Source of the DNA: Gammaproteobacteria bacterium
GTDB taxonomy: Bacteria; Pseudomonadota; Gammaproteobacteria; Steroidobacterales; Steroidobacteraceae
Direction: 5' to 3'
Assembly: GCA_030043215.1 (NCBI GenBank)
Contig: JASHYG010000169.1
Span: 1-7,831, forward strand
DNA length: 7,831 nucleotides
The position numbers and the translations under genes were made by a program. The notes under the pieces are model-generated. The model saw only the letters and a list, made by a program, of their open reading frames with translations. It searched no databases and was not told the DNA's origin. Shown here piece after piece: positions 1 through 6,581 of the stretch (the first letter of the stretch is position 1; each line of letters starts with the position of its first letter).

Positions 1-369
1 CACGTGGCCTCGCCCACTTTGCCGACCGAAACGGTGTGCGCTGCCCGCTCAAAGTCCGAGCCCAGCTCTTCGAAGTCTTCGCCTTGGAAGTTCGGTGGCA
101 TGAATGAAATCCAGCGGCGCCTGCCGCCGACGATCATCGGCGCGCCGCTCGAGATGAGCGGGGGCAGCTTCCCCGAGCGGCACTCGGCGAGATGAAAGCT
201 CGTGCGGCGCGACAATGCTGGCCGCGCCGGCGCCCCAGGCAGTGAACGAGTGCTGCGGATGCGCGCTACGCGAGGTGCCAGGCCATGACCGAAAGCATTC
301 GTTGATGACGCCCATCGCGCTCGTCGGGGTCTTTTGCGGTTCGTATGCGGGCATCGTGCGCGATTCATT
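1..369 (-). pseudogene. AAC(3)/YokD-family N-acetyltransferase remnant
   Basis: This is a broken, partial relative of the aminoglycoside N3-acetyltransferase family, which transfers acetyl from acetyl-CoA to amines; not all members confer resistance. Read leftwards from about 369, one frame gives TMPAYEP, TPTSAMGVINECFRSWPG, RSAHPQHSFTAWG and APHE, matching the middle of the family. At about 204-198 the match jumps to another frame, giving TSFHLAECRSG, then GAPMIVGGRRRWISF and GEDFEELGSDFE, which match the C-terminal part. The roughly 30 residues normally between these blocks, including the glycine-rich GVGHD-type segment, are missing. About the first 100 residues are also absent, since the homology stops near the promoter of the neighbouring gene. 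The last frame is still open at base 1, so the end lies outside. I infer a dead gene; the family assignment rests on motif memory. Confidence 0.75.
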
Positions 370-432
370 GACGGCCCCGCCCTTTATAGGGGCGAAATCG
401 ATTATTGCCGAAGCTCGGCCTCGAATCAAAAA

Positions 433-462
433 GTGACCTGCATTCAACCCGGACGGTATAGT
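433..462 (+). promoter_or_regulatory. Predicted sigma70-type promoter of the SDR-HAD unit
   Basis: GTGACC at 433-438 and TATAGT at 457-462 are separated by 18 bases. The expected transcription start is near 469, giving a leader of about 30 bases before the ATG at 499. This sits in the 370-498 interval, which holds no gene. It supports starting the dehydrogenase at 499 rather than at upstream in-frame codons, which would begin before the promoter. Confidence 0.45.
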
Positions 463-498
463 GCCCTTCCGGCAGGCACCGGACCCAAGGGGATACGC

Positions 499-1389
499 AT
501 GAAAGACCTCGAAGGCAAAGCGGCCTTCGTGACGGGTGGCAGCAGCGGGATCGGCCTCGGCATCGTGAAGGTCCTCGCCGAGGAAGGCATGAAGGTGGCG
601 TTCACCTATCGCCGCGCGGCTCATCGGGACGAGGCAATGGCGTACTTCCGGAGCCGGCCCCAGCTCGAGGTTCACCCGCTCGAGCTCGACGTGATGGATC
701 GCGCGGACTTTGCGCGAGCGGCGGATGAGGCGGAGCGGGCGGTCGGACCGATCCAGGTTCTCGTCAATAATGCGGGCGTCGGCGTCCATGGCTTGATCGA
801 GCACGCCACCTATGACGACTGGGACTGGGTCCTCGGCGTGAATCTCGGCGGCGTCGTCAATGCGCTCGTGACGTTCCTGCCCCGCATGCTCGGCTCCGGC
901 CGCGAGGGGCACATCGTCAACGTCTCCTCGATGGGCGGTCTCGCGGCGCTCGGGTCGGTCGGAGTGTATGCCGCGTCCAAGTTCGCCGTGGTCGGCCTCA
1001 CGGAGGCGCTGCGCACGGACATGATCGGAAGGCCCATCGGCGTCTCGGTGTACTGTCCGGGACCGGTGAAATCCAACATCGCGGAGAGCGGCACCGGGCG
1101 GCCCGAGCATCTCGCCCGCACGGGATACTCGAGCCCGGAGCTCGTGCAGGGCGCGCCGCCTCCCGCGATGATCCTGCACGCCATGGACGCGGTCGATTCG
1201 GCTCGCTACGTGCTCGACGGCATCCGCAACAACGCGCTCTACATCCTGAGCCACCCCGAGTTCCGCGACGTGCTCGCCGCGCGGAACGCGGCGATCCTCG
1301 CGGCCGTGCCCGACGAGCCGCTCAACGAGGCGCGCGCGGACTCCATCCGCTGGATCCTGTCGAACCCGATCTACGACGAGGGAGCCTGA
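499..1389 (+). CDS. Short-chain dehydrogenase/reductase (SDR)
   Basis: A 296-residue NAD(P)-dependent oxidoreductase of the classical SDR family, presumably cytoplasmic; the substrate cannot be told. The Rossmann motif TGGSSGIG is at residues 12-19 and NNAG at 90-93. The catalytic residues fit N115, S143/S144 and Y157-A-A-S-K161, followed by CPGPV at 186-190. The C-terminal part after about residue 200 is longer than in minimal SDRs (about 250 residues) and carries the substrate-binding region, which matches nothing I recognise. The start is chosen at ATG 499 because AAGGGGA lies at 487-493, five bases upstream, and a promoter precedes it; the frame is open further upstream, but that part lacks family similarity. 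The HAD-like gene starts two bases after its stop, so the two are probably co-transcribed. Family certain, function unknown. Confidence 0.95.
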   Translation: MKDLEGKAAFVTGGSSGIGLGIVKVLAEEGMKVAFTYRRAAHRDEAMAYFRSRPQLEVHPLELDVMDRADFARAADEAERAVGPIQVLVNNAGVGVHGLIEHATYDDWDWVLGVNLGGVVNALVTFLPRMLGSGREGHIVNVSSMGGLAALGSVGVYAASKFAVVGLTEALRTDMIGRPIGVSVYCPGPVKSNIAESGTGRPEHLARTGYSSPELVQGAPPPAMILHAMDAVDSARYVLDGIRNNALYILSHPEFRDVLAARNAAILAAVPDEPLNEARADSIRWILSNPIYDEGA

Positions 1390-1391
1390 GC

Positions 1392-2063
1392 GTGAGTGAT
1401 GCGGGGCTCGTGTTCCTGGTCGATGTCGACAACACGCTGCTCGACAACGACCAGCTGATCCGCGACCTCATGAGCCATCTCGAGCGCGAGTACGGCGCGG
1501 CGACCCGCGAGCGCTACTCGCAGATCCTCGAGCAGGTCCGCTCGAGCCTCGGCTACGTCGATTACCTGGGCGCGCTCCAGCAGTACCGCACGGAGCATCT
1601 GGACGATCCGCGGCTGCTGCAGATGTCCTCCTTCCTCGTCGACTATCCGTTCGCGAGCCGCCTGTATCCCGGGGCTCTCGAGGTCCTCGAGCACCTCGGC
1701 GCATCCGGAACGACCGTCATTCTTTCCGACGGCGACGTGGTCTTCCAGCCGAGAAAGGTGCAGCGCTCCGGGCTCTGGAGCGCGGTGGACGGGCGCGTGC
1801 TCATCTACATCCACAAGGAGCAGATGCTCGCGGCCGTCGAGCGGCGATATCCCGCCCGCCGCTACGTCATGATCGACGACAAGGCGCGCATCCTCCACGC
1901 CGTCAAACTGGCATGGGGCGACCGGGTGACGACGATCATGCCCCGCCAGGGGCACTACGCCCACGACCCGGCGCTCCTTGCCTCGGTTCCCCCGCCCGAC
2001 CTGACGGTCGAGCGCATCGCCGATCTACTGCAGCATCGATTCGATGCCGCACCGACCGGCTGA
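1392..2063 (+). CDS. HAD-like hydrolase
   Basis: A 223-residue member of the haloacid dehalogenase superfamily, probably a phosphatase or related hydrolase acting on a small molecule. Motif I is D11-V-D13-N-T15, with D11 as the expected nucleophile and D13 as acid/base. Motif II is S112 in VILSDGD. The motif III lysine is K122 or K142, and motif IV is I161-D162-D163-K164, which would hold magnesium. Residues 18-90 form a helical cap insert between motifs I and II, as in C1-type HADs. The start is a GTG with GAGGGAG at 1378-1384, seven bases before it and inside the end of the SDR gene, which suggests coupled translation. The pairing implies a shared pathway, but none can be named. Its stop lies two bases from the stop of the convergent gfa gene. 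Confidence 0.92.
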   Translation: MSDAGLVFLVDVDNTLLDNDQLIRDLMSHLEREYGAATRERYSQILEQVRSSLGYVDYLGALQQYRTEHLDDPRLLQMSSFLVDYPFASRLYPGALEVLEHLGASGTTVILSDGDVVFQPRKVQRSGLWSAVDGRVLIYIHKEQMLAAVERRYPARRYVMIDDKARILHAVKLAWGDRVTTIMPRQGHYAHDPALLASVPPPDLTVERIADLLQHRFDAAPTG

Positions 2064-2065
2064 GG

Positions 2066-2638
2066 CTACGCGGAGAGCACGCCCTTCTGCTTCGCGCTGT
2101 GCGTGGCGATCACGTCCATCAGCGCGGGTGACAGGCAGTCGTAGGGCTCGAGCTTGAGCTCCTTCAGCCGCGCCCGCACCTCACCCATCTTCCCCGGCGG
2201 GAATCCGGATTCGATGATGGAGGAGACGAAAGCCGCGAACTCCGGCGCCGCCCACCCCTGCTCCTTGAGGAGCTCGGGATGCACGAAGTCGAATCCGTAG
2301 AACGGATGGTCCTTGTTCTCGATCCGGCCGTAGACGTGCACCCCGCACCCCGTGCAGGCATAGCGCTGGATCGGCGCCTTGGGGTCCACCACCTTGAGCT
2401 TCTTCTCGTTCGCCGTGACGCTCAGCTTGTCCCGCCCGATCACCGCGACGAGCGAGAACAGCGCGCCCTGCGGCTTCCAGCACTTCGTGCAGCCGCACAC
2501 GTGGTCGAAGGCCACGTTGGCCTTGAGGCTCACGGTCACGGGCGCGGAGCTGCACTTGCAGCTGATCGTCCCGCCGGCAAAGCCGGCATTACCGGGCTTC
2601 ACGCCCCGATCGACGGCTGGATGGATTGAGATCGCCAT
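2066..2638 (-). CDS. gfa: S-(hydroxymethyl)glutathione synthase (Gfa)
   Basis: A 190-residue protein matching glutathione-dependent formaldehyde-activating enzyme along its whole length (family about 190-195 residues). Gfa speeds condensation of formaldehyde with glutathione to S-hydroxymethylglutathione, the substrate of the neighbouring FrmA; it acts in the cytoplasm. Zinc ligands by family precedent: C27, C29, C95 and C98 form the structural site, and C48, C50 and C53 ([10 protein letters not shown]) the catalytic site. Other family blocks are GFAGGT near residue 19, [12 protein letters not shown] at 104-115, and [15 protein letters not shown] at 131-145. The ATG at 2636-2638 fits the usual N-terminus, and a modest GAGG site lies eight bases before it. 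The gene follows frmA by 20 bases on the same strand, so the two form one transcript. In vivo catalysis by Gfa has been debated; the protein may instead act as a glutathione carrier. Confidence 0.95.
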   Translation of the reverse strand: MAISIHPAVDRGVKPGNAGFAGGTISCKCSSAPVTVSLKANVAFDHVCGCTKCWKPQGALFSLVAVIGRDKLSVTANEKKLKVVDPKAPIQRYACTGCGVHVYGRIENKDHPFYGFDFVHPELLKEQGWAAPEFAAFVSSIIESGFPPGKMGEVRARLKELKLEPYDCLSPALMDVIATHSAKQKGVLSA

Positions 2639-2658
2639 GTTGTTTGCCTCGCTTGGAA

Positions 2659-3768
2659 TTAGAAAGTAACGACCGAGCGGATCGACTCGCCCCGGTGCAT
2701 GAGCTCGAAGGCGTCGTTGATCTTCTCGAGCGGCATCACGTGCGTGATGAGATCGTCGATGTTGATCTTCCGCTCCATGTACCAGTCGACGATGCGCGGT
2801 ACGTCGGTGCGCCCGCGGGCGCCGCCGAACGCCGTCCCCTTCCACACGCGCCCCGTCACGAGCTGGAAGGGACGCGTCTTGATCTCCTGCCCCGCCCCGG
2901 CGACTCCGATGATGACCGACACGCCCCAGCCGCGGTGGCAGCACTCGAGCGCCTGGCGCATCAGGTCCACGTTCCCGACGCACTCGAAGCTGTAGTCGGC
3001 GCCGCCGTCCGTGAGCGCGACGAGATGCGGTACCAGATCGCCGCCCGCTTCCTTCGGGTTGACGAAGTGAGTCATGCCGAACTTCTCGGCGAGCGGCTTG
3101 CGCCGCGGATTGACATCCACTCCGATGATCTTGTCGGCGCCGGCCATCCGGGCTCCCTGGATCACGTTGAGCCCGATCCCTCCGAGACCGAACACCACGA
3201 CGTTCGCGCCCGGCTCGACCTTCGCCGTGTTGATGACGGCGCCGATCCCCGTGGTGACGCCGCAGCCGATGTAGCAGACCTTCTCGAAGGGCGCATCCTC
3301 GCGGATCTTCGCGAGCGCGATCTCGGGCAGCACCGTGTAGTTCGAGAAGGTGGAGCATCCCATGTAGTGGTGCACCATGCGGCCCTCGAGGGAGAACCGG
3401 CTGGTGCCGTCGGGCATCACACCCTTGCCCTGCGTCGCGCGGATCGCCGTGCAGAGATTGGTCTTGCGCGAGAGGCACGACTTGCACTGGCGGCACTCGG
3501 GCGTGTAGAGCGGAATCACGTGATCGCCCTTCTTCACGGAGCTCACTCCCGGACCGACATCCACGACGATCCCCGCTCCCTCGTGGCCGAAGATCACCGG
3601 GAACAGTCCCTCGGGATCGGCTCCGGAGCGCGTGAACTCGTCGGTGTGGCACACCCCGCTCGCCCTGATCTCGACGAGCACCTCGCCCGACTTCGGCCCG
3701 GCCAGGTCGACGGTCGCCACTTCAAGAGGCTTGCCCGCCTGGTATGCAATCGCTGCCCGGGTCTTCAT
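2659..3768 (-). CDS. frmA: S-(hydroxymethyl)glutathione dehydrogenase (class III ADH)
   Basis: A 369-residue zinc alcohol dehydrogenase of class III that oxidises S-hydroxymethylglutathione to S-formylglutathione with NAD+, the main step of glutathione-dependent formaldehyde detoxification; it may also reduce S-nitrosoglutathione. Catalytic zinc ligands are C40, H62 and C169. The structural zinc site is C92, C95, C98 and C106. The NAD fold shows G194-L-G-G-I-G199 with D218 as the ribose-binding acid. R110 in IRATQGKG fits the class III arginine that binds the glutathione carboxylate. The ATG at 3766-3768 matches the family N-terminus, follows a G-rich ribosome site, and lies just downstream of a good promoter. 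The frame stays open upstream for 182 codons into the ModE-like gene. gfa follows. The third enzyme, S-formylglutathione hydrolase, is not in this window. Confidence 0.97.
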   Translation of the reverse strand: MKTRAAIAYQAGKPLEVATVDLAGPKSGEVLVEIRASGVCHTDEFTRSGADPEGLFPVIFGHEGAGIVVDVGPGVSSVKKGDHVIPLYTPECRQCKSCLSRKTNLCTAIRATQGKGVMPDGTSRFSLEGRMVHHYMGCSTFSNYTVLPEIALAKIREDAPFEKVCYIGCGVTTGIGAVINTAKVEPGANVVVFGLGGIGLNVIQGARMAGADKIIGVDVNPRRKPLAEKFGMTHFVNPKEAGGDLVPHLVALTDGGADYSFECVGNVDLMRQALECCHRGWGVSVIIGVAGAGQEIKTRPFQLVTGRVWKGTAFGGARGRTDVPRIVDWYMERKINIDDLITHVMPLEKINDAFELMHRGESIRSVVTF

Positions 3769-3797
3769 GCAATTCCCCCCGCCCTTTTTGTTCGTGC

Positions 3798-3826
3798 AAT
3801 TTATTCCGGCGGCGAGTGGCTGTCGA
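3798..3826 (-). promoter_or_regulatory. Predicted sigma70-type promoter of frmA-gfa
   Basis: On the minus strand TCGACA (3826-3821) and TAAATT (3803-3798) are spaced 17 bases apart, five and four matches to consensus respectively. Transcription would begin near 3790, leaving a leader of about 20 bases containing a run of G before the ATG. The patch 3785-3805 is notably AT-rich for this DNA. The -10 hexamer overlaps the TAA at 3801-3803, a possible stop of the upstream regulator. Confidence 0.5.
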
Positions 3827-4314
3827 GCCGCACATCGATGGCGGGGTCTGCCTTGGCGACCGGCGGCGCCGTGCCGCGGCTCACGGCCGCCTCCGCTTGG
3901 GGGATGCTTCGCGAGCGGCCGCGACAGGGGCCGGCGCTCGGCGCCTCTGGGCTCCCGAGGCGCGGCGGAGCCGCCCGCGAGCCACGCGAGCCGCTCGGCC
4001 GCCACGTCGTGACTCGCGTGCTCCACGTCGCGGTACGCGGCGATGAGCTTGCGCCCGAACAGCGTGAGCTGCGCTCCGCCGCCCCCGGCACCGCCGACGC
4101 TCATGGTCGTGACCGGCTCTCCGAGGGCATGATTGAGGTCATCGAGCAGGAGCCAGGCGCGCCGGTAGCTCATGCCGAGGTCGCGCGCCGCCTGCGACAG
4201 CGACCCGCACGCCTCGATATGCTCGAGCAAGGCGATTTTGCCCGGCCCGATCGAGCTCGCCGGACCGATATCGATCCGCAACCGGACACCGACGGACGCT
4301 GTGCGCTGGCTCAC
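3801..4314 (-). CDS. ModE-type winged-helix regulator, 3' end uncertain
   Basis: The first ~115 residues match the ModE N-terminal winged-helix DNA-binding domain: [19 protein letters not shown] at 22-40, [21 protein letters not shown] at 41-61 (the recognition helix region), then [14 protein letters not shown] at 74-87 and a helix to about residue 113. No molybdate-binding domain follows, so this is the short, single-domain type, whose ligand is generally unknown. It starts at GTG 4314, with an in-frame TAA twelve bases upstream. The starting frame has no stop before frmA and would give a 551-residue read-through product. However, from roughly 3960 to 3801 the next frame has much stronger GC bias at third codon positions and ends at TAA 3801-3803. 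I take the end there, implying a frameshift (real or an assembly error). It may control frmA-gfa or the divergent genes; this is inference. Confidence 0.7.
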
Positions 4315-4346
4315 GGCCGTATGTTAACTCAAGATCAGCCCCGCGC

Positions 4347-4375
4347 TTGGCGCTCCGGGCGCGATCCGCTAGACT
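4347..4375 (+). promoter_or_regulatory. Predicted promoter of the zinc-ribbon/asd unit
   Basis: TTGGCG at 4347-4352 and TAGACT at 4370-4375 are separated by exactly 17 bases, with four matches each to the sigma70 hexamers. It lies in the 122-base divergent gap between the ModE-like gene and the zinc-ribbon gene. That position makes it a natural target for the ModE-like protein, although no ModE-type operator was recognised. Confidence 0.45.
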
Positions 4376-4436
4376 CTCGCCCCCCGTTCCGGGAGCCCCC
4401 GAATCGGGCTGTCGAGCTCTCAAGGAGGCGTCGGCC

Positions 4437-4679
4437 ATGCCAATCGAGCACGCACGGATCTGTGGAGCTTGCGAGCGGGAGTGCCCGAGCTGGGCGGGCC
4501 GCTGCCCCGTCTGCGGCAGTCTCGCGCTGGTGGACCGGATCACCATCGTCCCCCCCTCCACGCCGACGGCTACCCTGGCGGACGCCAAGCCACCCCGCAG
4601 AAAGACGAGCCGCGCCCGCATCGCGGCCGGCCGCGAGCCTCCCCGTCCCGAGAGCGCACGGGCCGGCTCCACGGCCTGA
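4437..4679 (+). CDS. Small RadA-type zinc-ribbon protein
   Basis: An 80-residue protein with a single recognisable element, a four-cysteine zinc ribbon: C9-x2-C12, ten residues, C23-x2-C26, with W19 and G21 between the pairs. The spacing and the W-x-G-x-C pattern match the N-terminal zinc finger of the DNA repair protein RadA/Sms, but no ATPase or Lon-like domain follows. Residues 50-80 are basic and rich in proline, arginine and alanine, probably disordered, and could contact nucleic acid. There is an extra cysteine at 16. The start is well supported by AAGGAGG at 4422-4428, eight bases before the ATG, with a promoter upstream. asd begins one base after its stop and lacks a clear ribosome site of its own, so asd translation may depend on this gene. 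Function unknown; the coding call rests on the ribosome site and the motif. Confidence 0.72.
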   Translation: MPIEHARICGACERECPSWAGRCPVCGSLALVDRITIVPPSTPTATLADAKPPRRKTSRARIAAGREPPRPESARAGSTA

Positions 4680-4680
4680 C

Positions 4681-5709
4681 ATGCCATCTGGCCATCCTTC
4701 CCCGCGAGCGCCCGTCGTGGCGGTCGTGGGAGCCACCGGCGCGGTCGGCGTGGAATTGATCCGCTGTCTTGAGGAGCGGCGCTTTCCTCTTTCCGAGCTG
4801 CGCCTGCTCGCCTCGTCCCGGTCGGCGGGCAAGACGCTGCGGTTCCGCGGCGAGCCCCTCACCGTGCAGGAGCTCGGCGAGGACAGCTTCCGCGGCGTGG
4901 ACATCGCGCTGTTCTCCGCCGGCAGCGGCATCTCCAAGCGCTTCGCTCCGATTGCGACCGGTCACGGAGCCGTGATGGTCGACAACTCGTCCGCGTTCCG
5001 CATGGACCCCACCGTGCCGCTGGTCGTGCCCGAGATCAATCCGGAGGCGATCCGCGCGCACCGGGGCATCATCGCCAATCCGAACTGCTCGACGATCATC
5101 TCCATCACCCCGCTCTGGCCGATCCATCGAGCGAACCCCATCCGGCGCCTGATCGTCGCGACGTACCAGGCAGCCTCGGGAGCTGGGGCCGCCGCGATGG
5201 AGGAGCTGCGCGAGTCCACTCGCGCGCATCTCGAGGGCCGGCCGTACGAGAACAAGGTGCTCCCACACCCCTACGCCTTCAATCTCTTCAGCCACAACTC
5301 GAGGATCGACCCCGAGACCGGCTACAACGAGGAGGAGACGAAGGTCATCCGCGAGACACGCAAGATCTTCGGCGACGACCGCATTCTCATCTCCGCGACC
5401 TGCGTGCGCGTCCCGGTGCTGCGGGCGCATTCCGTCGCGATCCACTTCCAGTGCGAACGGCCCATCACGCCCGCCGAGGTGCGCCGCATGCTCGAGACCG
5501 CGCCCGGCGTGAAGCTGGTCGACGATCCCGAGCGGAACTACTTCCCCATGCCGAAGGACGCCTCCGGAGCCGACCCCATCCTCGTCGGCCGCATCCGTGA
5601 GGATGTGAGCGATCCGAGCGGGCACTCCATCGCCCTGTTCGTTGCCGGCGATCAGCTGCTCAAGGGCGCGGCGCTGAATGCCGTGCAGATCGCGGAGCTC
5701 CTCGACTAG
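4681..5709 (+). CDS. asd: Aspartate-semialdehyde dehydrogenase
   Basis: A 342-residue enzyme that reduces 4-aspartyl phosphate to aspartate 4-semialdehyde with NADPH, the branch point to lysine/diaminopimelate, threonine and methionine; cytoplasmic. The nucleotide-binding motif GATGAVG is at residues 17-23 and the phosphate-binding SAGSGIS at 79-85. The nucleophile is C136 in NPNCST, Q163 lies in TYQAASGAG, and the base is probably H250 in [23 protein letters not shown] at 328-341 is the usual C-terminal block. The length is normal. The ATG at 4681 is the only ATG near the conserved start and leaves about ten extra residues at the front. It lies one base after the zinc-ribbon stop with no obvious Shine-Dalgarno, suggesting coupled translation. 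Blocks such as [19 protein letters not shown] and YAFNLFSHN resemble the plant/cyanobacterial type more than the long E. coli type. Confidence 0.97.
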   Translation: MPSGHPSPRAPVVAVVGATGAVGVELIRCLEERRFPLSELRLLASSRSAGKTLRFRGEPLTVQELGEDSFRGVDIALFSAGSGISKRFAPIATGHGAVMVDNSSAFRMDPTVPLVVPEINPEAIRAHRGIIANPNCSTIISITPLWPIHRANPIRRLIVATYQAASGAGAAAMEELRESTRAHLEGRPYENKVLPHPYAFNLFSHNSRIDPETGYNEEETKVIRETRKIFGDDRILISATCVRVPVLRAHSVAIHFQCERPITPAEVRRMLETAPGVKLVDDPERNYFPMPKDASGADPILVGRIREDVSDPSGHSIALFVAGDQLLKGAALNAVQIAELLD

Positions 5710-6350
5710 CTACCCTTACCCGCTTCCGCGGCGTCATCCACGCCGACGATCAGCCGAGTCGCGCTGGCGAACGCGTACGGCATGATGTTGAGATTGAGCG
5801 GGGCCGGCGAGCCCTCGAACACGCGTCCGGAGATGTCGTACCGCGAGCCGTGGCAGGGACAGAGCCAGCCGCCCGGCCAGTACGCTCCGAGCACGGGATC
5901 GTGGGCGTCGAAATAGGGCTTCGGCAGGCAGCCGAGGTGAGTGCAGGTGCCGATGCAGACGTACCACTCGGCGGTGCGCGAGCGCATCGCGTTCTTGCAG
6001 TAATCCGGCTGGGTCGAGTCGTCCGATGCCGGATCCTTCAGCAGGTCGTCGTGCTGGCCGAGCATCGCCATCATCTGCGGCGTGCGGTGGACCACGTAGA
6101 TGGGATTCAGCCGCCAGATCGTGACGATCATCTGCCCGGGCTCGATCTTCGAGAGGTCCACCTCGGTCGGAAGACCCAGGGCCTTCGCGCGCTCCGAGGG
6201 CAGCCAAGACTCGACGAACGGCACCGCGGTGAAAGCGACGCCCACCGCGCCGGCTAGGGTCGTCGCTCCCAGCAGCAGCTTGCGGCGGCTCGAGTCCACC
6301 TCACTCTTCTCTCCGAGGTCCACCGGGCCGTCATGGATCATTTCCGCCAT
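5706..6350 (-). CDS. petA: Ubiquinol-cytochrome c reductase Rieske iron-sulfur subunit
   Basis: A 214-residue Rieske protein of the cytochrome bc1 complex, which passes electrons from ubiquinol to cytochrome c1 on the periplasmic face of the inner membrane. S21-R22-R23-K24-L-L-L is a twin-arginine-type signal followed by one hydrophobic segment (about 25-45) that stays as the membrane anchor. The 2Fe-2S ligands are C136 and H138 (CTHLGC) and C164 and H167 (CPCHGS); C141 and C166 form the usual disulfide. The C-terminus has [13 protein letters not shown] at 175-187. The length fits the family, about 190-215 residues. The start is ATG 6350 with AGGAG at 6356-6360, five bases ahead. ybdD ends 36 bases upstream. 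petB and petC, which usually follow petA, are absent: the convergent asd ends here, and the two stop codons share one CTAG. Confidence 0.96.
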   Translation of the reverse strand: MAEMIHDGPVDLGEKSEVDSSRRKLLLGATTLAGAVGVAFTAVPFVESWLPSERAKALGLPTEVDLSKIEPGQMIVTIWRLNPIYVVHRTPQMMAMLGQHDDLLKDPASDDSTQPDYCKNAMRSRTAEWYVCIGTCTHLGCLPKPYFDAHDPVLGAYWPGGWLCPCHGSRYDISGRVFEGSPAPLNLNIMPYAFASATRLIVGVDDAAEAGKGS

Positions 6351-6375
6351 CTCGACTCCTCGTACGTCCTGTCAA

Positions 6376-6389
6376 TGATCTCGAGATCA
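6376..6389. repeat. Perfect 14-bp palindrome between ybdD and petA
   Basis: TGATCTCGAGATCA reads the same on both strands. It covers the ybdD stop codon and lies about 26 bases before the petA start, ahead of its ribosome site. It could be an operator or a small RNA hairpin, but it has no loop and no following T-run, so it is not a standard terminator. Confidence 0.5.
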
Positions 6390-6581
6390 ACAGCAGCGGT
6401 TGATCCGGCTCCATTTGCGCTGCTGCTCGGCCTCGAAGAAGGCGCGGCGGGAAAGGGGCAGCGTGCCCGGGTGCGCTCGCTCGTTATGGCTGAGATAGCG
6501 CTCGTAGGCATCGTCCCCGGTTGCCGTTCGCACTCCGCGCCAGAACGCGCGCCAGGCCGCGATGATACTCCCCGCGCTCAT
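6387..6581 (-). CDS. ybdD: YbdD/YjiX family small protein
   Basis: A 64-residue protein of the YbdD/YjiX (DUF466) family, nearly always encoded directly after cstA or btsT-type transporter genes. Family marks are GDDAYERYLSH at residues 22-32, HPGTLPLSRRAFF at 37-49, and the ending RKWSRINRCC. The role is not well established; the association suggests that it assists or modulates the CstA transporter. It is small and basic with no clear membrane span. Its ATG overlaps the cstA stop as ATGA (6581-6578), which indicates translational coupling. GGAGG lies four bases before the ATG, within the end of cstA. The frame is open upstream inside cstA, but that is a shadow. It ends 36 bases before petA on the same strand. 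Confidence 0.93.
   Translation of the reverse strand: MSAGSIIAAWRAFWRGVRTATGDDAYERYLSHNERAHPGTLPLSRRAFFEAEQQRKWSRINRCC

Noticed and set aside
49..1254. A 401-codon open frame on the minus strand
   Set aside because: Its first two thirds are antisense to the SDR gene with no family similarity. Only the part below about 369 has meaning, as the AAC(3) remnant.
3744..4046. Arginine-rich plus-strand frames opposite the ModE-like tail
   Set aside because: Composition is that of shadow frames in GC-rich DNA, with no motif and no suitable start site.
4347..4436. A longer start for the zinc-ribbon gene at TTG 4347
   Set aside because: This would place the start on the predicted -35 element, and the AAGGAGG at 4422-4428 clearly serves the ATG at 4437.
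2626..5709. A 1027-codon open frame on the plus strand ending with asd
   Set aside because: Everything before 4681 is antisense to gfa, frmA and the ModE-like gene, whose families are clear. GC-rich DNA often leaves the complementary frames open.
6350..6375. A TTGACA on the minus strand (6375-6370) as a petA promoter
   Set aside because: Seventeen bases further lies the petA start region with no -10 hexamer, so it is unlikely to be a working promoter for petA.
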